Of a stretch of 64,000 bases of DNA, positions 33,649 to 43,059 are shown in pieces. Source of the DNA: Lysobacter firmicutimachus (GTDB lineage Bacteria > Pseudomonadota > Gammaproteobacteria > Xanthomonadales > Xanthomonadaceae). The position numbers and the translations under genes were made by a program. The stretch is from NCBI RefSeq assembly GCF_037027445.1, contig NZ_JBANDL010000002.1, positions 4,498,001 to 4,562,000 of the forward strand, in the 5' to 3' direction. The stretch's first letter is position 1. Each line of letters starts with the position of its first letter. The notes beneath the pieces were generated by a model. It ran no database searches and was not told the DNA's origin. It saw nothing but the letters and a program-made list of their open reading frames with translations.

Positions 33649-34374
33649 ATGCCGTTGCACGAACTGGACACCCGCCTGGCGCCCCCGACTGCGGCCGATT
33701 TCGCCGCGGCCCGGGCCGGCGCCCCGCCCCTGCCGGTGTCGCCGGCGCCCGACTTCGTCGCGATCGAGGCCGCCGCGGTCGAGGGTGGCAGCTTCGCCGC
33801 CCTGGTCCGGCGCCTGTCCCCGTGCCATTGCGGCACCTTGTTCGGCGCGGCCCACCTGGCCCGGCGCCTGGCGCCGGCGCGCACGGTACGCAGCGCCGGC
33901 GCCCGACTCGACGACGGCGCTCCCCGCGCCCTGGTCGGCGACCTGGAAGTCGAAGGCGACTTGTCGGTCGGCGCGGCCCTGGTCGTGGCCGGCAACCTCA
34001 GCGTCCACGGCGTACTGCGCGACGCCGGGCCGGCCTCGCGCATCGTCGTGACCGGCCACGTGCGCGCCGGCCATATCGACAGCAGCGGCCGGATCCTCGC
34101 CGGCGGCGACGTCGCCGCGCGCGGCCTGATCCACGGCGAGCGCCACGACGATGCGCTGGAGGCCTTGGGCACGATCCGCGCCCGTGCCGTGGTGGGCGAT
34201 GAACATCGCTTCGAAGCCGGCGCCGGCTTCGACGTCGAACAGCGCCCGCTGCACGCCGGCGCCTGCGGCGAGTATGTGTTCGACCGGCGCGACCCGCGGC
34301 ATATGGATCAATTGCTGACCGCGTTCGGCGAGCAGTGGATGCAGCGACTGGGGCCGCCGGCCACACGCAGCTGA
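33649..34374 (+). CDS. bactofilin-like beta-helix protein, function unknown
   Basis: A 241-residue protein. The N-terminal 80 residues are Ala/Pro-rich with CHCGTLFGAAHLARRL. From about residue 85 a ladder of short repeats (ALVGDLEVEGDLSVGAALV, VAGNLSVHG, VTGHVRAGHIDSSGRILAGG) has the hydrophobic-Gly spacing of a right-handed beta-helix, as in bactofilins and polymer-forming proteins. A C-terminal part ends with ...DQLLTAFGEQWMQRLG. No signal peptide. AGGGA precedes the ATG. Whether it polymerises cannot be judged. It converges on the HEAT-like gene, with ten bases between stops. Confidence 0.75.
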   Translation: MPLHELDTRLAPPTAADFAAARAGAPPLPVSPAPDFVAIEAAAVEGGSFAALVRRLSPCHCGTLFGAAHLARRLAPARTVRSAGARLDDGAPRALVGDLEVEGDLSVGAALVVAGNLSVHGVLRDAGPASRIVVTGHVRAGHIDSSGRILAGGDVAARGLIHGERHDDALEALGTIRARAVVGDEHRFEAGAGFDVEQRPLHAGACGEYVFDRRDPRHMDQLLTAFGEQWMQRLGPPATRS

Positions 34375-34383
34375 GCGCGCGGC

Positions 34384-35298
34384 TCAACCGCCCTCGCCGC
34401 TGTCGGCATCGGCCTGGGCCTGAGCGCGGCGCCAGATGCCGTACTCGGCGCGGTTGAGACGGAACTGCTGCAAAGCGAAAGTCGCCGCGCCGCGGTCGGC
34501 GGCGCTCGAGGCCGGATCGGCCGCGATCGCCAACAGCGCTTCCTTGAGCCGGTCGCTGCGGATGCGCGAGCCCTGGACGCCGGCGATGGCCTTGGCCCGA
34601 ACGTCCGGCGAGGGGTCCAGGATCGCGCGGTGCAGCAGGTCTTCGGTCTGCTCGCCGTCGTCCCACTGCGCCAGTTGCAGCACCGCCTGCGCACGCAGGG
34701 ACGGATCGGAATGGCGCGCCAGCGCGGCCAGTTCGGCGATCACCGGCGCGGCGTCCTCGCTGGGCATGGTCGCCGGGGTCAGCATCGCCACCAGTTCGCC
34801 CATGCGCTGCGGGTCGCCGCCCTGGCCGAGCTTGGCCAGCACGGTCTCGCGCACTTCGGCGCGGTCCATCGGGTAGGCGGCGAGCAAGGCCAGGCCGTCG
34901 CGTTCGTCTTCGGCGCGGGTGCTCGCCGTCAACGACAGGGCCAGGCGCAGCACCTCGTCGCCGGACACGGCGTTGAGCAGGGCCAGCAGTTCGCCGCGCG
35001 CGACCGGATCGGTCTGATTGCGGTAGCGCTGCATCAGGCCGCGCAGGAAGGCCGGGTCGGACGCGGCGCGGCGCCGCAAGGATTCGAAACTGACCCGCTC
35101 GCTGCCGATCGAAACGTAGTCCGGCGGCGATGCGGACGCATCGTGCGCGGGCGCCGTCGCCCTCGGCGCGGCCGCCGCGGGGTTTTCCGGCGCCGCGGAC
35201 CCCGCACCGACGTCGCGCCGCGCCACGTAGGCGCCGCCCAGCGCGGCGCCGAGCGCGGCCGAGGCCAGTGCGATCAACAGGACGGCGGCAGGTTTCAT
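34384..35298 (-). CDS. periplasmic or membrane-anchored HEAT-repeat-like protein
   Basis: A 304-residue protein with an N-terminal signal or anchor (residues 4-24, AVLLIALASAALGAALGGAYV), an Ala/Pro-rich linker and then helical repeats of about 35-40 residues, such as DPSLRAQAVLQLAQWDDGEQ and DPSPDVRAKAIAGVQGSRI, typical of HEAT/PBS-like repeats. Such proteins act as scaffolds. It lies upstream (in position) of the wall-hydrolase cluster but 151 bp beyond the M23 stop, so co-transcription is possible yet unproven. No partner can be named. Confidence 0.75.
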   Translation of the reverse strand: MKPAAVLLIALASAALGAALGGAYVARRDVGAGSAAPENPAAAAPRATAPAHDASASPPDYVSIGSERVSFESLRRRAASDPAFLRGLMQRYRNQTDPVARGELLALLNAVSGDEVLRLALSLTASTRAEDERDGLALLAAYPMDRAEVRETVLAKLGQGGDPQRMGELVAMLTPATMPSEDAAPVIAELAALARHSDPSLRAQAVLQLAQWDDGEQTEDLLHRAILDPSPDVRAKAIAGVQGSRIRSDRLKEALLAIAADPASSAADRGAATFALQQFRLNRAEYGIWRRAQAQADADSGEGG

Positions 35299-35449
35299 GT
35301 TGCGGCGGGGATTGGGAGATTGGGGATTGGCAGTCGGCGCAGCGAGGAACGCGGGGCATCGGGCAAAAGAATACGCTGCGGCGTCGGGGGGACGCCGCAG
35401 CGTACGCCGGACGCGCGGAACGGCCGGCGAAAACGCAGGACTCAGCCGA

Positions 35450-36217
35450 TCAGCACGGCGGCGCGACGCGACCGTCCGAGCCGGTGTAGGTGTAGGCGTC
35501 CGGAATGAAGCGGCCGCTGCCGATCCGGTTCCAGATGTTGCTGGTGCCGTACGTGCCGGTGACCGAGCTGCCGGTGGTCTGGCACTGGATGGTCACGCTG
35601 GCGCCGTCGGCGAGGCTGCCGACGATCGAGTACGAAGTGCCCGGACCCGAGCGCACGTTGAGCGGGGTGCCGCTGGTGTTGACCTGGCCGTTGGCGCCGC
35701 CGCTGCTGCCGCAGGAGTTGCGGCTGGTGTAGTCGTTGCTGCCGAAGTACAGGATCTGGCTGCCGTTGAACTTGATCTTCTGCGCGCTGCCGTTGAGGCG
35801 TTCTTCGAAGTGCAGGTGGGCGCCGGTGGAGCCGCCGGTGTTGCCGACGGTGCCGATCTGCCGGCCCATCGCCACGTTCTGGCCGACCGAGACCGAGAAC
35901 GAGTTCAGGTGCGCGTACAGCGTGGTCCAGCCGCCACCGTGGTCGACGACCACGTACTTGCCGTAGCTGGTGCTGCCCAGGTTGCGCACGACCGTGACCG
36001 TGCCGGCGGCGGCGGCGACCACGGTGTCGCCCTCGTCGTTGGCGCGGTTGAAGTCGACCGAGTTGACCGGGTTGTGGTTGGTGCGGGTCTGGCCCGACCA
36101 GACTTGGCCGCACGGGAACGGCATCTGGAAGTTCGGTGCGGCCTGCGCCGCGGAACCGAACAGGGCGGCGAAGGCGAACAGCGCGGCGGCGGTTCGGGTA
36201 CGGAGGGAACGAGGCAT
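35450..36217 (-). CDS. secreted M23 metallopeptidase with C-terminal SH3-like domain
   Basis: A 255-residue exported lysostaphin-type endopeptidase. Signal peptide residues 1-26 (ends AQAA). The catalytic domain has NHNPVNSVDF (zinc ligands H48 and D55), YAHL (H103) and HLHFE (H134, H136). From about residue 178 a bacterial SH3-like domain (GTPLNVRSGPGTSYSIVGSL) could bind the wall. M23 enzymes cut peptide cross-bridges in peptidoglycan. There is no long propeptide as in beta-lytic protease. It is the third gene of the run amidase - SpoIID - M23, 56 bp after the SpoIID gene. Confidence 0.95.
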   Translation of the reverse strand: MPRSLRTRTAAALFAFAALFGSAAQAAPNFQMPFPCGQVWSGQTRTNHNPVNSVDFNRANDEGDTVVAAAAGTVTVVRNLGSTSYGKYVVVDHGGGWTTLYAHLNSFSVSVGQNVAMGRQIGTVGNTGGSTGAHLHFEERLNGSAQKIKFNGSQILYFGSNDYTSRNSCGSSGGANGQVNTSGTPLNVRSGPGTSYSIVGSLADGASVTIQCQTTGSSVTGTYGTSNIWNRIGSGRFIPDAYTYTGSDGRVAPPC

Positions 36218-36273
36218 GGCTTGATGCTCCAGGTGAGGTCGCGCCGTTGCCCACGACGCGACGCGGGGGGAAA

Positions 36274-38406
36274 TCAATGAACGATCTGCACGTCGTCCAG
36301 ATAGAGGTTCACGTCGTAGCGGGTCTGTTCGCGCAGGAACCACACCGCATCCAGGCGCACGCTGGCGGCGTCGATGCTGCCGTTGCTGGCGCCGGCCCAG
36401 GCGTTCCACTGCGCCGGGTCGTCCAGCGCCCACTCCAGCCAGGTCCACTGCCCGCTCGGGATCGCGCGCGCGACCGCGCGCTCGGTGCCGTCGCTGTCGT
36501 CGATGCTGAGCGAGGCGGTCATGCCGCTGGCGCCGGTGTAGACCCAGAACCCGACCCGGCCGCGCGCGGTCACCAGTTCCAGGTTGTTGGCCGGGGTGCC
36601 GCCGCCGGACAGCAGCCGCACCGCCCAGGCCGCGCTCACCGCCGGGTCGTCTTTCAGCAGCACGCGCAACGAACAGTTGCCGCTCTTGCGGGTGGCGCAG
36701 TCCTGCTGGGCCAGCGAGGCGGTCGAGATGCCGACGGTGCTGCCGGACAGGGTCGGTGCGCTGGCGAAGCGGCCGACGCCGTTCTCGAACCCGTCCATCA
36801 GCACGGTGCCGCCGCTGACCCCACCGTCGTTGGCGAGGAAGGCGTTGCGCATGCCGCCGGGCTGGTTGTTGCCGTTGAAGTAGTGATTGGCGATCCAGCG
36901 CCAGTCGCGGCCCTGGTTGGCGGCCCAGCGCTGGGTGCCCCACTGGCTCATGCCGCGGCCGTGGCCGAAGCAGCCGCGGTTGCGGCCGACTTCGTCGCTG
37001 AGGCAGGGCCAGTTGTTGCGCGGCGAGCCGTTGCGGCCGTTGCCGCAGCTGAGGTCGTTGTTGACGCAGGACAGACCGTCGGAGGGATCGTCCCAGGCAT
37101 TGTTCTCGGCCGAGTACTCGCTGAAAGCGGCGGTGCGGCCGTCGCGGGTCAGCAGCACGCCGCGGGTGGCCGTGGCCGCGGCGACCGTGGCCGAGACGCT
37201 GTCGGCGTTGAACGCCTGACAAGAGGTGCTGGCACAGATGTCATAACGGCTGTTGACCGGATGGGCGACGTAATAGGCCGCGTAACTGCGGTAGGCGACC
37301 GCGCCGGCGGCCAGCGAGTCGGCGTCCCAGGACGGGATCCATTCTTCGTCGAGGCCGCGGCCCACATAGTCCTCGAACGCGTACACCGACACGCTGCTGC
37401 AGGAGCGGCCCGAGCAGTTGGTGCCGACCCGGATGCTGCTCGGCACCGGCACGCTGGCCGCCTGCGCCGCCAAGCGTTCGGCCAGGGCGCGCGAAGCCGG
37501 CCGCGCCGGGTCCAGCGCCGCATCGGCCTGGGCTGCAGCGACGGCGTCGATCTGCGCCCGATCCGCCGCCGACACCGGCCGCTGCCGGTCGGCGCGTTCG
37601 CGCGCGCGCGCCTGCACGTGGCGGCGGTCGACCACCGCGACGCCGGCGCCGGGTTCGAGATCGACGATCAGATGGCGGCTGTCGTTGAGCAGGGGCAGGC
37701 CGCTCAGGCGCTGGCTGCGATAGCCGGCGCCGGCGACGCGCAGTTCGATGTCCGCCGGCAAGGCCTCCCGATCGGCGGCCTGCGCACGCGGCAAGCGCGC
37801 TTGCAGTTCGAAGTAGCCGGCCGCGTCGGTCAGGGCCTGCTCGCCCTGGCTGCTGCGCACGCGCGCGCCGGCCACCGGCGCGCCGTCGCCGCGATCGTAG
37901 ACGTGACCGCTGAACACCGCGCAGTCGGCGCAGGCCGCGGCCTTCAAGGCCAGCAGGTCCAGGGCCTCGGACGGCGCCGACGGCGACAGCCAGACCGTGA
38001 TCGGCAGGCTCGGCGCGGCGTCGACGTGCAACGGCAGGGTCAGCGGCTCGTAGCCGGGCGCGGCGACAGTCAGCCGGTAATCGCCCGCGGCCAGGCTCGC
38101 GACCCGGCCGCCTTGCGCACCGGCGTTCAATTCGAGCGCGCGCGCGCCGTCGCGCTGCAGTTGCAGCTGCGCGGGCAATGCGCGACCGGTGACCGCATCG
38201 CGGACGCGGATATCGAGCGGTCGGCGCAACGCCGCGGGGTCGGCGGCGAGGCCGGACGCGCGGGTCGGCGCGGCCGGCGGTGCGGCCGGGCGCGCCAGCC
38301 ATTGCGCGAAGACCGCGCCGGCCAGCAGCAAGGCCAGCGGCGCCGGCCAGACCGGCACGCGGCGCGCGGATGCGCGCGGCGGGCCGCGGTGCGGAGTATC
38401 GGACAT
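36274..38406 (-). CDS. SpoIID/LytB-domain protein with Ig-like repeats and C-terminal wall-binding-like module
   Basis: A 710-residue protein. It has an N-terminal membrane anchor (about residues 19-37), two carboxypeptidase-regulatory/Ig-like repeats (about 62-145 and 165-255, e.g. TDAAGYFELQARLP), and a SpoIID domain (about 325-500). The latter has AFEDYVGRGLDEEW (the catalytic-type Glu), AAGAVAYRSYAAYYV and GHGRGMSQWGTQRWA. A C-terminal beta-rich module (about 537-710: FENGVGRF to YLDDVQIVH) is shared with the amidase encoded just upstream. SpoIID proteins are lytic transglycosylases acting on denuded glycan, so the pairing with an amidase that strips peptides makes biochemical sense. AGGGGA sets the ATG at 38406. 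Confidence 0.9.
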   Translation of the reverse strand: MSDTPHRGPPRASARRVPVWPAPLALLLAGAVFAQWLARPAAPPAAPTRASGLAADPAALRRPLDIRVRDAVTGRALPAQLQLQRDGARALELNAGAQGGRVASLAAGDYRLTVAAPGYEPLTLPLHVDAAPSLPITVWLSPSAPSEALDLLALKAAACADCAVFSGHVYDRGDGAPVAGARVRSSQGEQALTDAAGYFELQARLPRAQAADREALPADIELRVAGAGYRSQRLSGLPLLNDSRHLIVDLEPGAGVAVVDRRHVQARARERADRQRPVSAADRAQIDAVAAAQADAALDPARPASRALAERLAAQAASVPVPSSIRVGTNCSGRSCSSVSVYAFEDYVGRGLDEEWIPSWDADSLAAGAVAYRSYAAYYVAHPVNSRYDICASTSCQAFNADSVSATVAAATATRGVLLTRDGRTAAFSEYSAENNAWDDPSDGLSCVNNDLSCGNGRNGSPRNNWPCLSDEVGRNRGCFGHGRGMSQWGTQRWAANQGRDWRWIANHYFNGNNQPGGMRNAFLANDGGVSGGTVLMDGFENGVGRFASAPTLSGSTVGISTASLAQQDCATRKSGNCSLRVLLKDDPAVSAAWAVRLLSGGGTPANNLELVTARGRVGFWVYTGASGMTASLSIDDSDGTERAVARAIPSGQWTWLEWALDDPAQWNAWAGASNGSIDAASVRLDAVWFLREQTRYDVNLYLDDVQIVH

Positions 38407-38538
38407 GGATTCCCCTGTGCGCCGTGACGGCGCGGCGTGAACGTTCAACGGGAGACGACGCCCGACGGAACGCCGGGCGCCGAGGCGACCGGGCGCGCGC
38501 AGGCCGGGTGCGGGAAGCCGGCCTGCGCGACGCGCCGA

Positions 38539-40461
38539 TCAGTACTTGACCTGGACGTCGTCCAGATAGACGTTGACGTCGTACGCGGTCTGGTCGCGGT
38601 AGAACCACACCGCATCCAGCTTCACCGTCGAGGCGGTGATCGCGCCGTCGGCACCGCCGACCCAGGCGTCCCATTGCGCGGCGTCGTCCAGGCGCCACTC
38701 CAGGTAGGTCCAGGCATTGGCCGGAATCGCGCGACCGACCGAACGCTCGGTGCCGTCGCTGTCGTCGACGCCGAGCGCCGCGCTCAGGCCGGTGGCGCCG
38801 GTGTAGACCCAGAACCCGACCTTGCCGTTGGCGCGGTTGAGCGCGGCGTTGCTGGCCGGCGTGCCGCTGGCCGAGAGCAGGCGCACCGCCCAGTCCGACG
38901 CGGTCGCAGTGTCGTCCTTCAGCAGCACCCGCAGCGAGCATTCGCCGTTCTTGCGCGTGGTGCAGTTGCGCTCGGCCAGCGAGGCCGAGGAGATGCCGGT
39001 GGTGCTGCCCGAGTACGCCGGCGCGGTGTCGAAGTGGCCGACCGAGCTCTCGAAGCTGTCGATCACGTTGCCGGTGCCGCTGCCCGGATTGAGCAGGTTG
39101 TAGTAACGCGCCCAATCCCAGTTGATGCCCGGGTCGGTGTGGGTCTGGCTGCTGTAATGCTGGTGGCCCTTCACCTTGACGCTGGCCGGCAATACGTTGA
39201 TGCCGCTGCCGGCCGGGCCCTTGTAAGCGCTGGCGCAGCTGATCGCGCTGTAGGTCGCGCAGAAATGCCGGGTCAGCGCGGCCGAGGCGTTGTACATCGC
39301 CGCGGTGTACCAGCTGGCGTTGTTGATGAAGCCTTCGTGCTCGATGCCCAGGGTGGTCTTGTTGTGTACGCCCACATGGTGGGCGGCGCGGCTCTCGCGC
39401 ACCATCTGGGTGATCTGGCCGTCGGAGCTGCGAATCAGGTAGTGCGCGCTGACGCTGTTGGGATTGTTCTGGAACCAGGAGATGCTGCCGGCGTAATAGC
39501 CCTGCATCGTGTGGATGGTGACCGAATCGTAGGACGTGCGGGTGGAGTGGTAGGGCGAGGCCACCCACAGCGCCGGGCCGTAGTCGGTGCTCTTGGTATC
39601 GAAGTTCGCCGCCGGCACGGTCAGGGTTTCGCTGCGCGGGTCGATCGCATAGCCCGATGCGGCAGCGCCCACTGCCTCGACTTTGTCGTTGGCCACGTCC
39701 AGGCGCACGAACGGCGCGCGCAGCTGGACCAACTTGCGCGCGTCGAAGGCGCGCTCCCAGGCGACCGCGCGCGCCGGCACGACGATGCCGCGATCGTTGA
39801 CGCCCTTGTCCTGCGCCAGCAGCACGTCGAAGGCGAAGCTGGAACGCGCATGGTCCTGGATCGCGCTCTTGGCCGCGGCGCCGCTGCGGGCGAAGCCGGC
39901 GTAGCGTTCCAGCGCCGCGCGGGTGGCCTCGACCGGCGCATCGGCGCGCAGGCCGTCGGCGCGCAGCTCGCGGTCGATCAGCGCGGCCGCGGCGAGGATG
40001 TTGGTCGACGGGTCGCGCTGCACGCGCGCGGCCGGCACGCCGAGCAGGCGCGCGCCCTCGCCGACTTGATCGGCGAAGCCTTCGCCTCGGTACAGACCCA
40101 TCACGCCGTAGGACCGCGGCATGTGCTGGTGCTGCTCGCCGTAGCCGGCCGCCTCCGGCTGCAGGTGCTGCCAGCGGCTCATCACATAGGCCACCGACTC
40201 CAGGGTGCCGCGCGGAATCGAGGGATAGCGCGCATAGGCTTGGCGGAAGTAGTTCGCGTACAGGGCGCGGTCGACCCGCGCCAGGGATTCTTCGACCTGC
40301 AGGCGTTGCGCCAGGGCGCGGTCTTCGGCCGCGGCCGGCGGCCGCGACTGGGCCAGGACCGGCGCGGCCACGGCCGCGATCAGGCCGGCCATGGCCAGGA
40401 CGAGGGTGGAGCGGAGCGGGTGCCGCACGGCAGCGGAACGGACACCGGAATATTCGTTCAT
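38539..40461 (-). CDS. secreted amidase with degenerate transglycosylase-like domain and shared C-terminal module
   Basis: A 640-residue paralogue of the enzyme at 30384. Signal peptide about residues 1-37. The N-terminal lysozyme-like region keeps HMPRSYGVMGLYRGEGFADQ, but the place of E78 in the paralogue is non-acidic (AYVMSRWQH). The amidase_2 domain (about 310-460) keeps zinc ligands H317, H433 and D443 and E374. The C-terminal module (467-640, FESSVGHF to YLDDVQVKY) matches that of the SpoIID protein downstream, including paired cysteines in RNCTTRKNGECSLR. Probably first gene of the wall-hydrolase operon, 132 bp before the SpoIID gene. Confidence 0.92.
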   Translation of the reverse strand: MNEYSGVRSAAVRHPLRSTLVLAMAGLIAAVAAPVLAQSRPPAAAEDRALAQRLQVEESLARVDRALYANYFRQAYARYPSIPRGTLESVAYVMSRWQHLQPEAAGYGEQHQHMPRSYGVMGLYRGEGFADQVGEGARLLGVPAARVQRDPSTNILAAAALIDRELRADGLRADAPVEATRAALERYAGFARSGAAAKSAIQDHARSSFAFDVLLAQDKGVNDRGIVVPARAVAWERAFDARKLVQLRAPFVRLDVANDKVEAVGAAASGYAIDPRSETLTVPAANFDTKSTDYGPALWVASPYHSTRTSYDSVTIHTMQGYYAGSISWFQNNPNSVSAHYLIRSSDGQITQMVRESRAAHHVGVHNKTTLGIEHEGFINNASWYTAAMYNASAALTRHFCATYSAISCASAYKGPAGSGINVLPASVKVKGHQHYSSQTHTDPGINWDWARYYNLLNPGSGTGNVIDSFESSVGHFDTAPAYSGSTTGISSASLAERNCTTRKNGECSLRVLLKDDTATASDWAVRLLSASGTPASNAALNRANGKVGFWVYTGATGLSAALGVDDSDGTERSVGRAIPANAWTYLEWRLDDAAQWDAWVGGADGAITASTVKLDAVWFYRDQTAYDVNVYLDDVQVKY

Positions 40462-40803
40462 GATATTTATCCCCAAGAGAATTAAAAATTCCCGCGCCGC
40501 CCTTGTACTGCATTTGCCTGACCGGCAAGTGCTGCGCGATGGGTCGTGCGGTAGCAATGTCGCGTTCCGCGACTGCGATCACTCGTGAATTGAGCGCGGC
40601 GGCGGAAGGCGGCAGAACGCCGACCGCCCTGGCCGTATGGACGCGATGCAGCGCCGCAAGCGCGCCCCGGCGAAATGCGCGAACGCGTCGTGCGCCACCG
40701 CCGGCGCACCTGGGGTAAACCCTAATGTTGCCGATTTGTGACATTGGATAGCGTGTCGCGGTTTCGGCGCATCCGTTGCCATAGCGACTATCGGGAGAAA
40801 GAC
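40462..40803. other. 342-bp divergent intergenic region
   Basis: Separates the amidase operon from the gene at 40804 and should carry both promoters. A purine-rich ribosome site (TTGGGGATAAATATC) precedes the amidase. No secure gene or long repeat is seen. Confidence 0.4.
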
Positions 40804-42930
40804 ATGAGTGGAGGAATCGGCGGCGTCAGCTGGCAGACGTTCAATCGCCTGCCGCCGGAAGACCAGCAGGCGATCCGCGACTCGGTCGCACGTCAGGAAG
40901 CCGCGCAGAACGAGCCCGCGGCGCCGGCCAGCGCGCCCGGCGCCGAGACGCCGCCGGCGCTGAAGCCGGCCGAGGCGAAGACGCCGGAGCAGGCGGTGGC
41001 CTCGATCAACGGCCTGCCCTTGCCCAAGACCGACGACCTCAACGGCATGCCGTCGCCGGTCTATCAGTCGGTCTACCAGCCGCGGGTGACCCAGTTCACC
41101 ACCACCCGGCGCGAGGAAGCGCAGGCCGCGCTGGACCGCTTCGAGCCGAAGTGGGAGGACTACCGCGACAGCGGCCTCAACGGCGCCACCGCGAGCTACG
41201 AATACGGCGAGGCGCGCGACGCGTTCAACGACAACCCCTACGTCAAGGAACTCAAGCGCATCGTCGGCGAGGCCACCGACAAGCCGACCGAAGTGCCGGC
41301 CTACCTGCGCAACGATCCTTCGACCAAGACCAACCCCGAAGCGGTCACCAACCTGCCGATCGATACCGCGCGCACTGCGCTGAAGAACTTCGGCGTCGAG
41401 CTGCCGCCGAACCCGACCCCGCAGCAGATCGCGGCCGGTTACGAACTGCTCGGCGCGATGCCGCAGGACCTGCTCGCCTATGCGATCAACCCCGGCACCC
41501 AGGTCACCTACAACGCGCCGCTCGGCGGCATCGGCACGCCCTCCTTCATTCCGGTGCGCGCCGAGGCGGGCTTCAGCTTCGAAGGCAAGGTCGAGCTGTC
41601 CGACGTGCAGACCGGCGTCGATTTCCAGGAAACCCAGCAGTTCAAGACCTCGGTGCAGTTGCAGAGCGAGGCCGGCGTCGACGTCGGCAAGACGCCGCTG
41701 AACAAGCTCTACCGGGCCGCGACCTTGCTGCGCCAGGTGTCGCCCGAGGCCAAGGAGCTGATCGAAGGCTCGCCGCTGCTGAAGAACGTGGTCAAGGGCC
41801 TGCCGATTTCCGGCCACTACACCGAGTTCGAAGGCACTCGCCTGAGCTACGAAGCCACGGTGACCACGCAACAGGGGACCAAGCTCGCCGGCGGCGACAT
41901 GAGCGGCATGCCCAACCCGCTGGACCCGCTCAACATGCCCACCGGCACCTCGGTGCTGATGCGCGGCCAGGACCTGCAGGGCTCGGATTTCGCGGTGAAC
42001 TACAAGGCCTTCACCCTGGCCGGCAACCACACCGAACTCGACGGCGCCGGCTTCGGCGTGCGCAAGCTGGAAGGCTCGGTGGTCGAGGTGTATGCCGGCC
42101 CGATCCAGACCGTGGAGAACGCGACCTTCTTCGGCCTCGGCCGCGCCGGCACTGCGGCGATCGGGCTCAGCGTCGACACCAGCATGGAAAACCGCTCGCT
42201 GAGCACCGCGCGCATCGACCTGGCCACGCCGGAAGGCCAGCAGGCTTACCAGAACTTCATGAACGGCGGCCGCGTGCCGGACTGGAACCCGCCCGGCGTG
42301 CAGCGTTCGGGCACCAGCGAGGTGCTCAACGCCGAACACGCCACCCGCCTGGGCATCGACCTGGGCCCGCTGTCGTGGCAGGCCGGCGGCAACAGCCAGC
42401 TGACCATCACCCGCAATGTCTGGCAGGACGGCACGATCGATCAGCAGAACACCTACACCTCGGCCGACGGCATGACCAGCGACGTGCAGTTCCAGGTCGG
42501 CCGCGACGGCAAGCCGATCGACAGCAAGACCGAGTGGAAGATCGTGCTGAGCGATTTCAACCCGATCCTCACCTCCTACCTCAACGCCGCCTACCGGCCC
42601 GACCAGGTCAACAAGGACTTCGACGGCGAACAGCACGTGCAACTGGAGTTCACCAGCGCCGAACTGATGGAGCTGCGCGACCGCAGCCGCGCCCACGTCG
42701 GCTCGGTCGGCGGCAAGGAGCATCTGGCCGACCTGGATTCGGGCCGGGTCACGCCGTGGAACACCAACGTCGCCGAGCACCTGGCCGTGGCCAAGACCCC
42801 GGACGAAGTGTTCGCGGTGTTGAGCAACGACTTCCATACCAGCCAGATCCCCGAGGACCTGCTGGCGATGGTGTTCGAGCAAGGCAACCGCGCGGTGCCG
42901 GGCACGATCCGGCTCAAGGACGCCGGCTGA
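40804..42930 (+). CDS. large protein of unknown function, no signal peptide
   Basis: A 708-residue protein. The start GIGGVSWQTFNRLPPEDQQA has no signal peptide or membrane segment. A Pro/Ala/Glu-rich linker (residues ~30-65) follows, then a long soluble, mostly beta-patterned body (VELSDVQTGVDFQETQQF, SYEATVTTQQGTKLAGG, ITRNVWQDGTIDQQNTY) and a helical end (TPDEVFAVLSNDFHTSQIPEDLL). GGAGAAAG precedes the ATG. No family is recognised. A cytoplasm-made protein with a disordered N-terminus could be a secretion-system substrate, but no secretion signal (for instance an XVIPCD tail) is visible. Confidence 0.75.
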   Translation: MSGGIGGVSWQTFNRLPPEDQQAIRDSVARQEAAQNEPAAPASAPGAETPPALKPAEAKTPEQAVASINGLPLPKTDDLNGMPSPVYQSVYQPRVTQFTTTRREEAQAALDRFEPKWEDYRDSGLNGATASYEYGEARDAFNDNPYVKELKRIVGEATDKPTEVPAYLRNDPSTKTNPEAVTNLPIDTARTALKNFGVELPPNPTPQQIAAGYELLGAMPQDLLAYAINPGTQVTYNAPLGGIGTPSFIPVRAEAGFSFEGKVELSDVQTGVDFQETQQFKTSVQLQSEAGVDVGKTPLNKLYRAATLLRQVSPEAKELIEGSPLLKNVVKGLPISGHYTEFEGTRLSYEATVTTQQGTKLAGGDMSGMPNPLDPLNMPTGTSVLMRGQDLQGSDFAVNYKAFTLAGNHTELDGAGFGVRKLEGSVVEVYAGPIQTVENATFFGLGRAGTAAIGLSVDTSMENRSLSTARIDLATPEGQQAYQNFMNGGRVPDWNPPGVQRSGTSEVLNAEHATRLGIDLGPLSWQAGGNSQLTITRNVWQDGTIDQQNTYTSADGMTSDVQFQVGRDGKPIDSKTEWKIVLSDFNPILTSYLNAAYRPDQVNKDFDGEQHVQLEFTSAELMELRDRSRAHVGSVGGKEHLADLDSGRVTPWNTNVAEHLAVAKTPDEVFAVLSNDFHTSQIPEDLLAMVFEQGNRAVPGTIRLKDAG

Positions 42931-43059
42931 CGGACGTCGGCCAGCGGCATGCGCGGCGCAGCCAGGCCCGGCCATGCCGGGCCTGGTCGTATCGGCGTCG
43001 CTGATGATCGACATCGGCGCCCGCCCCGCACGCGGCGCGCGGACGCAACGCGCGCATCG

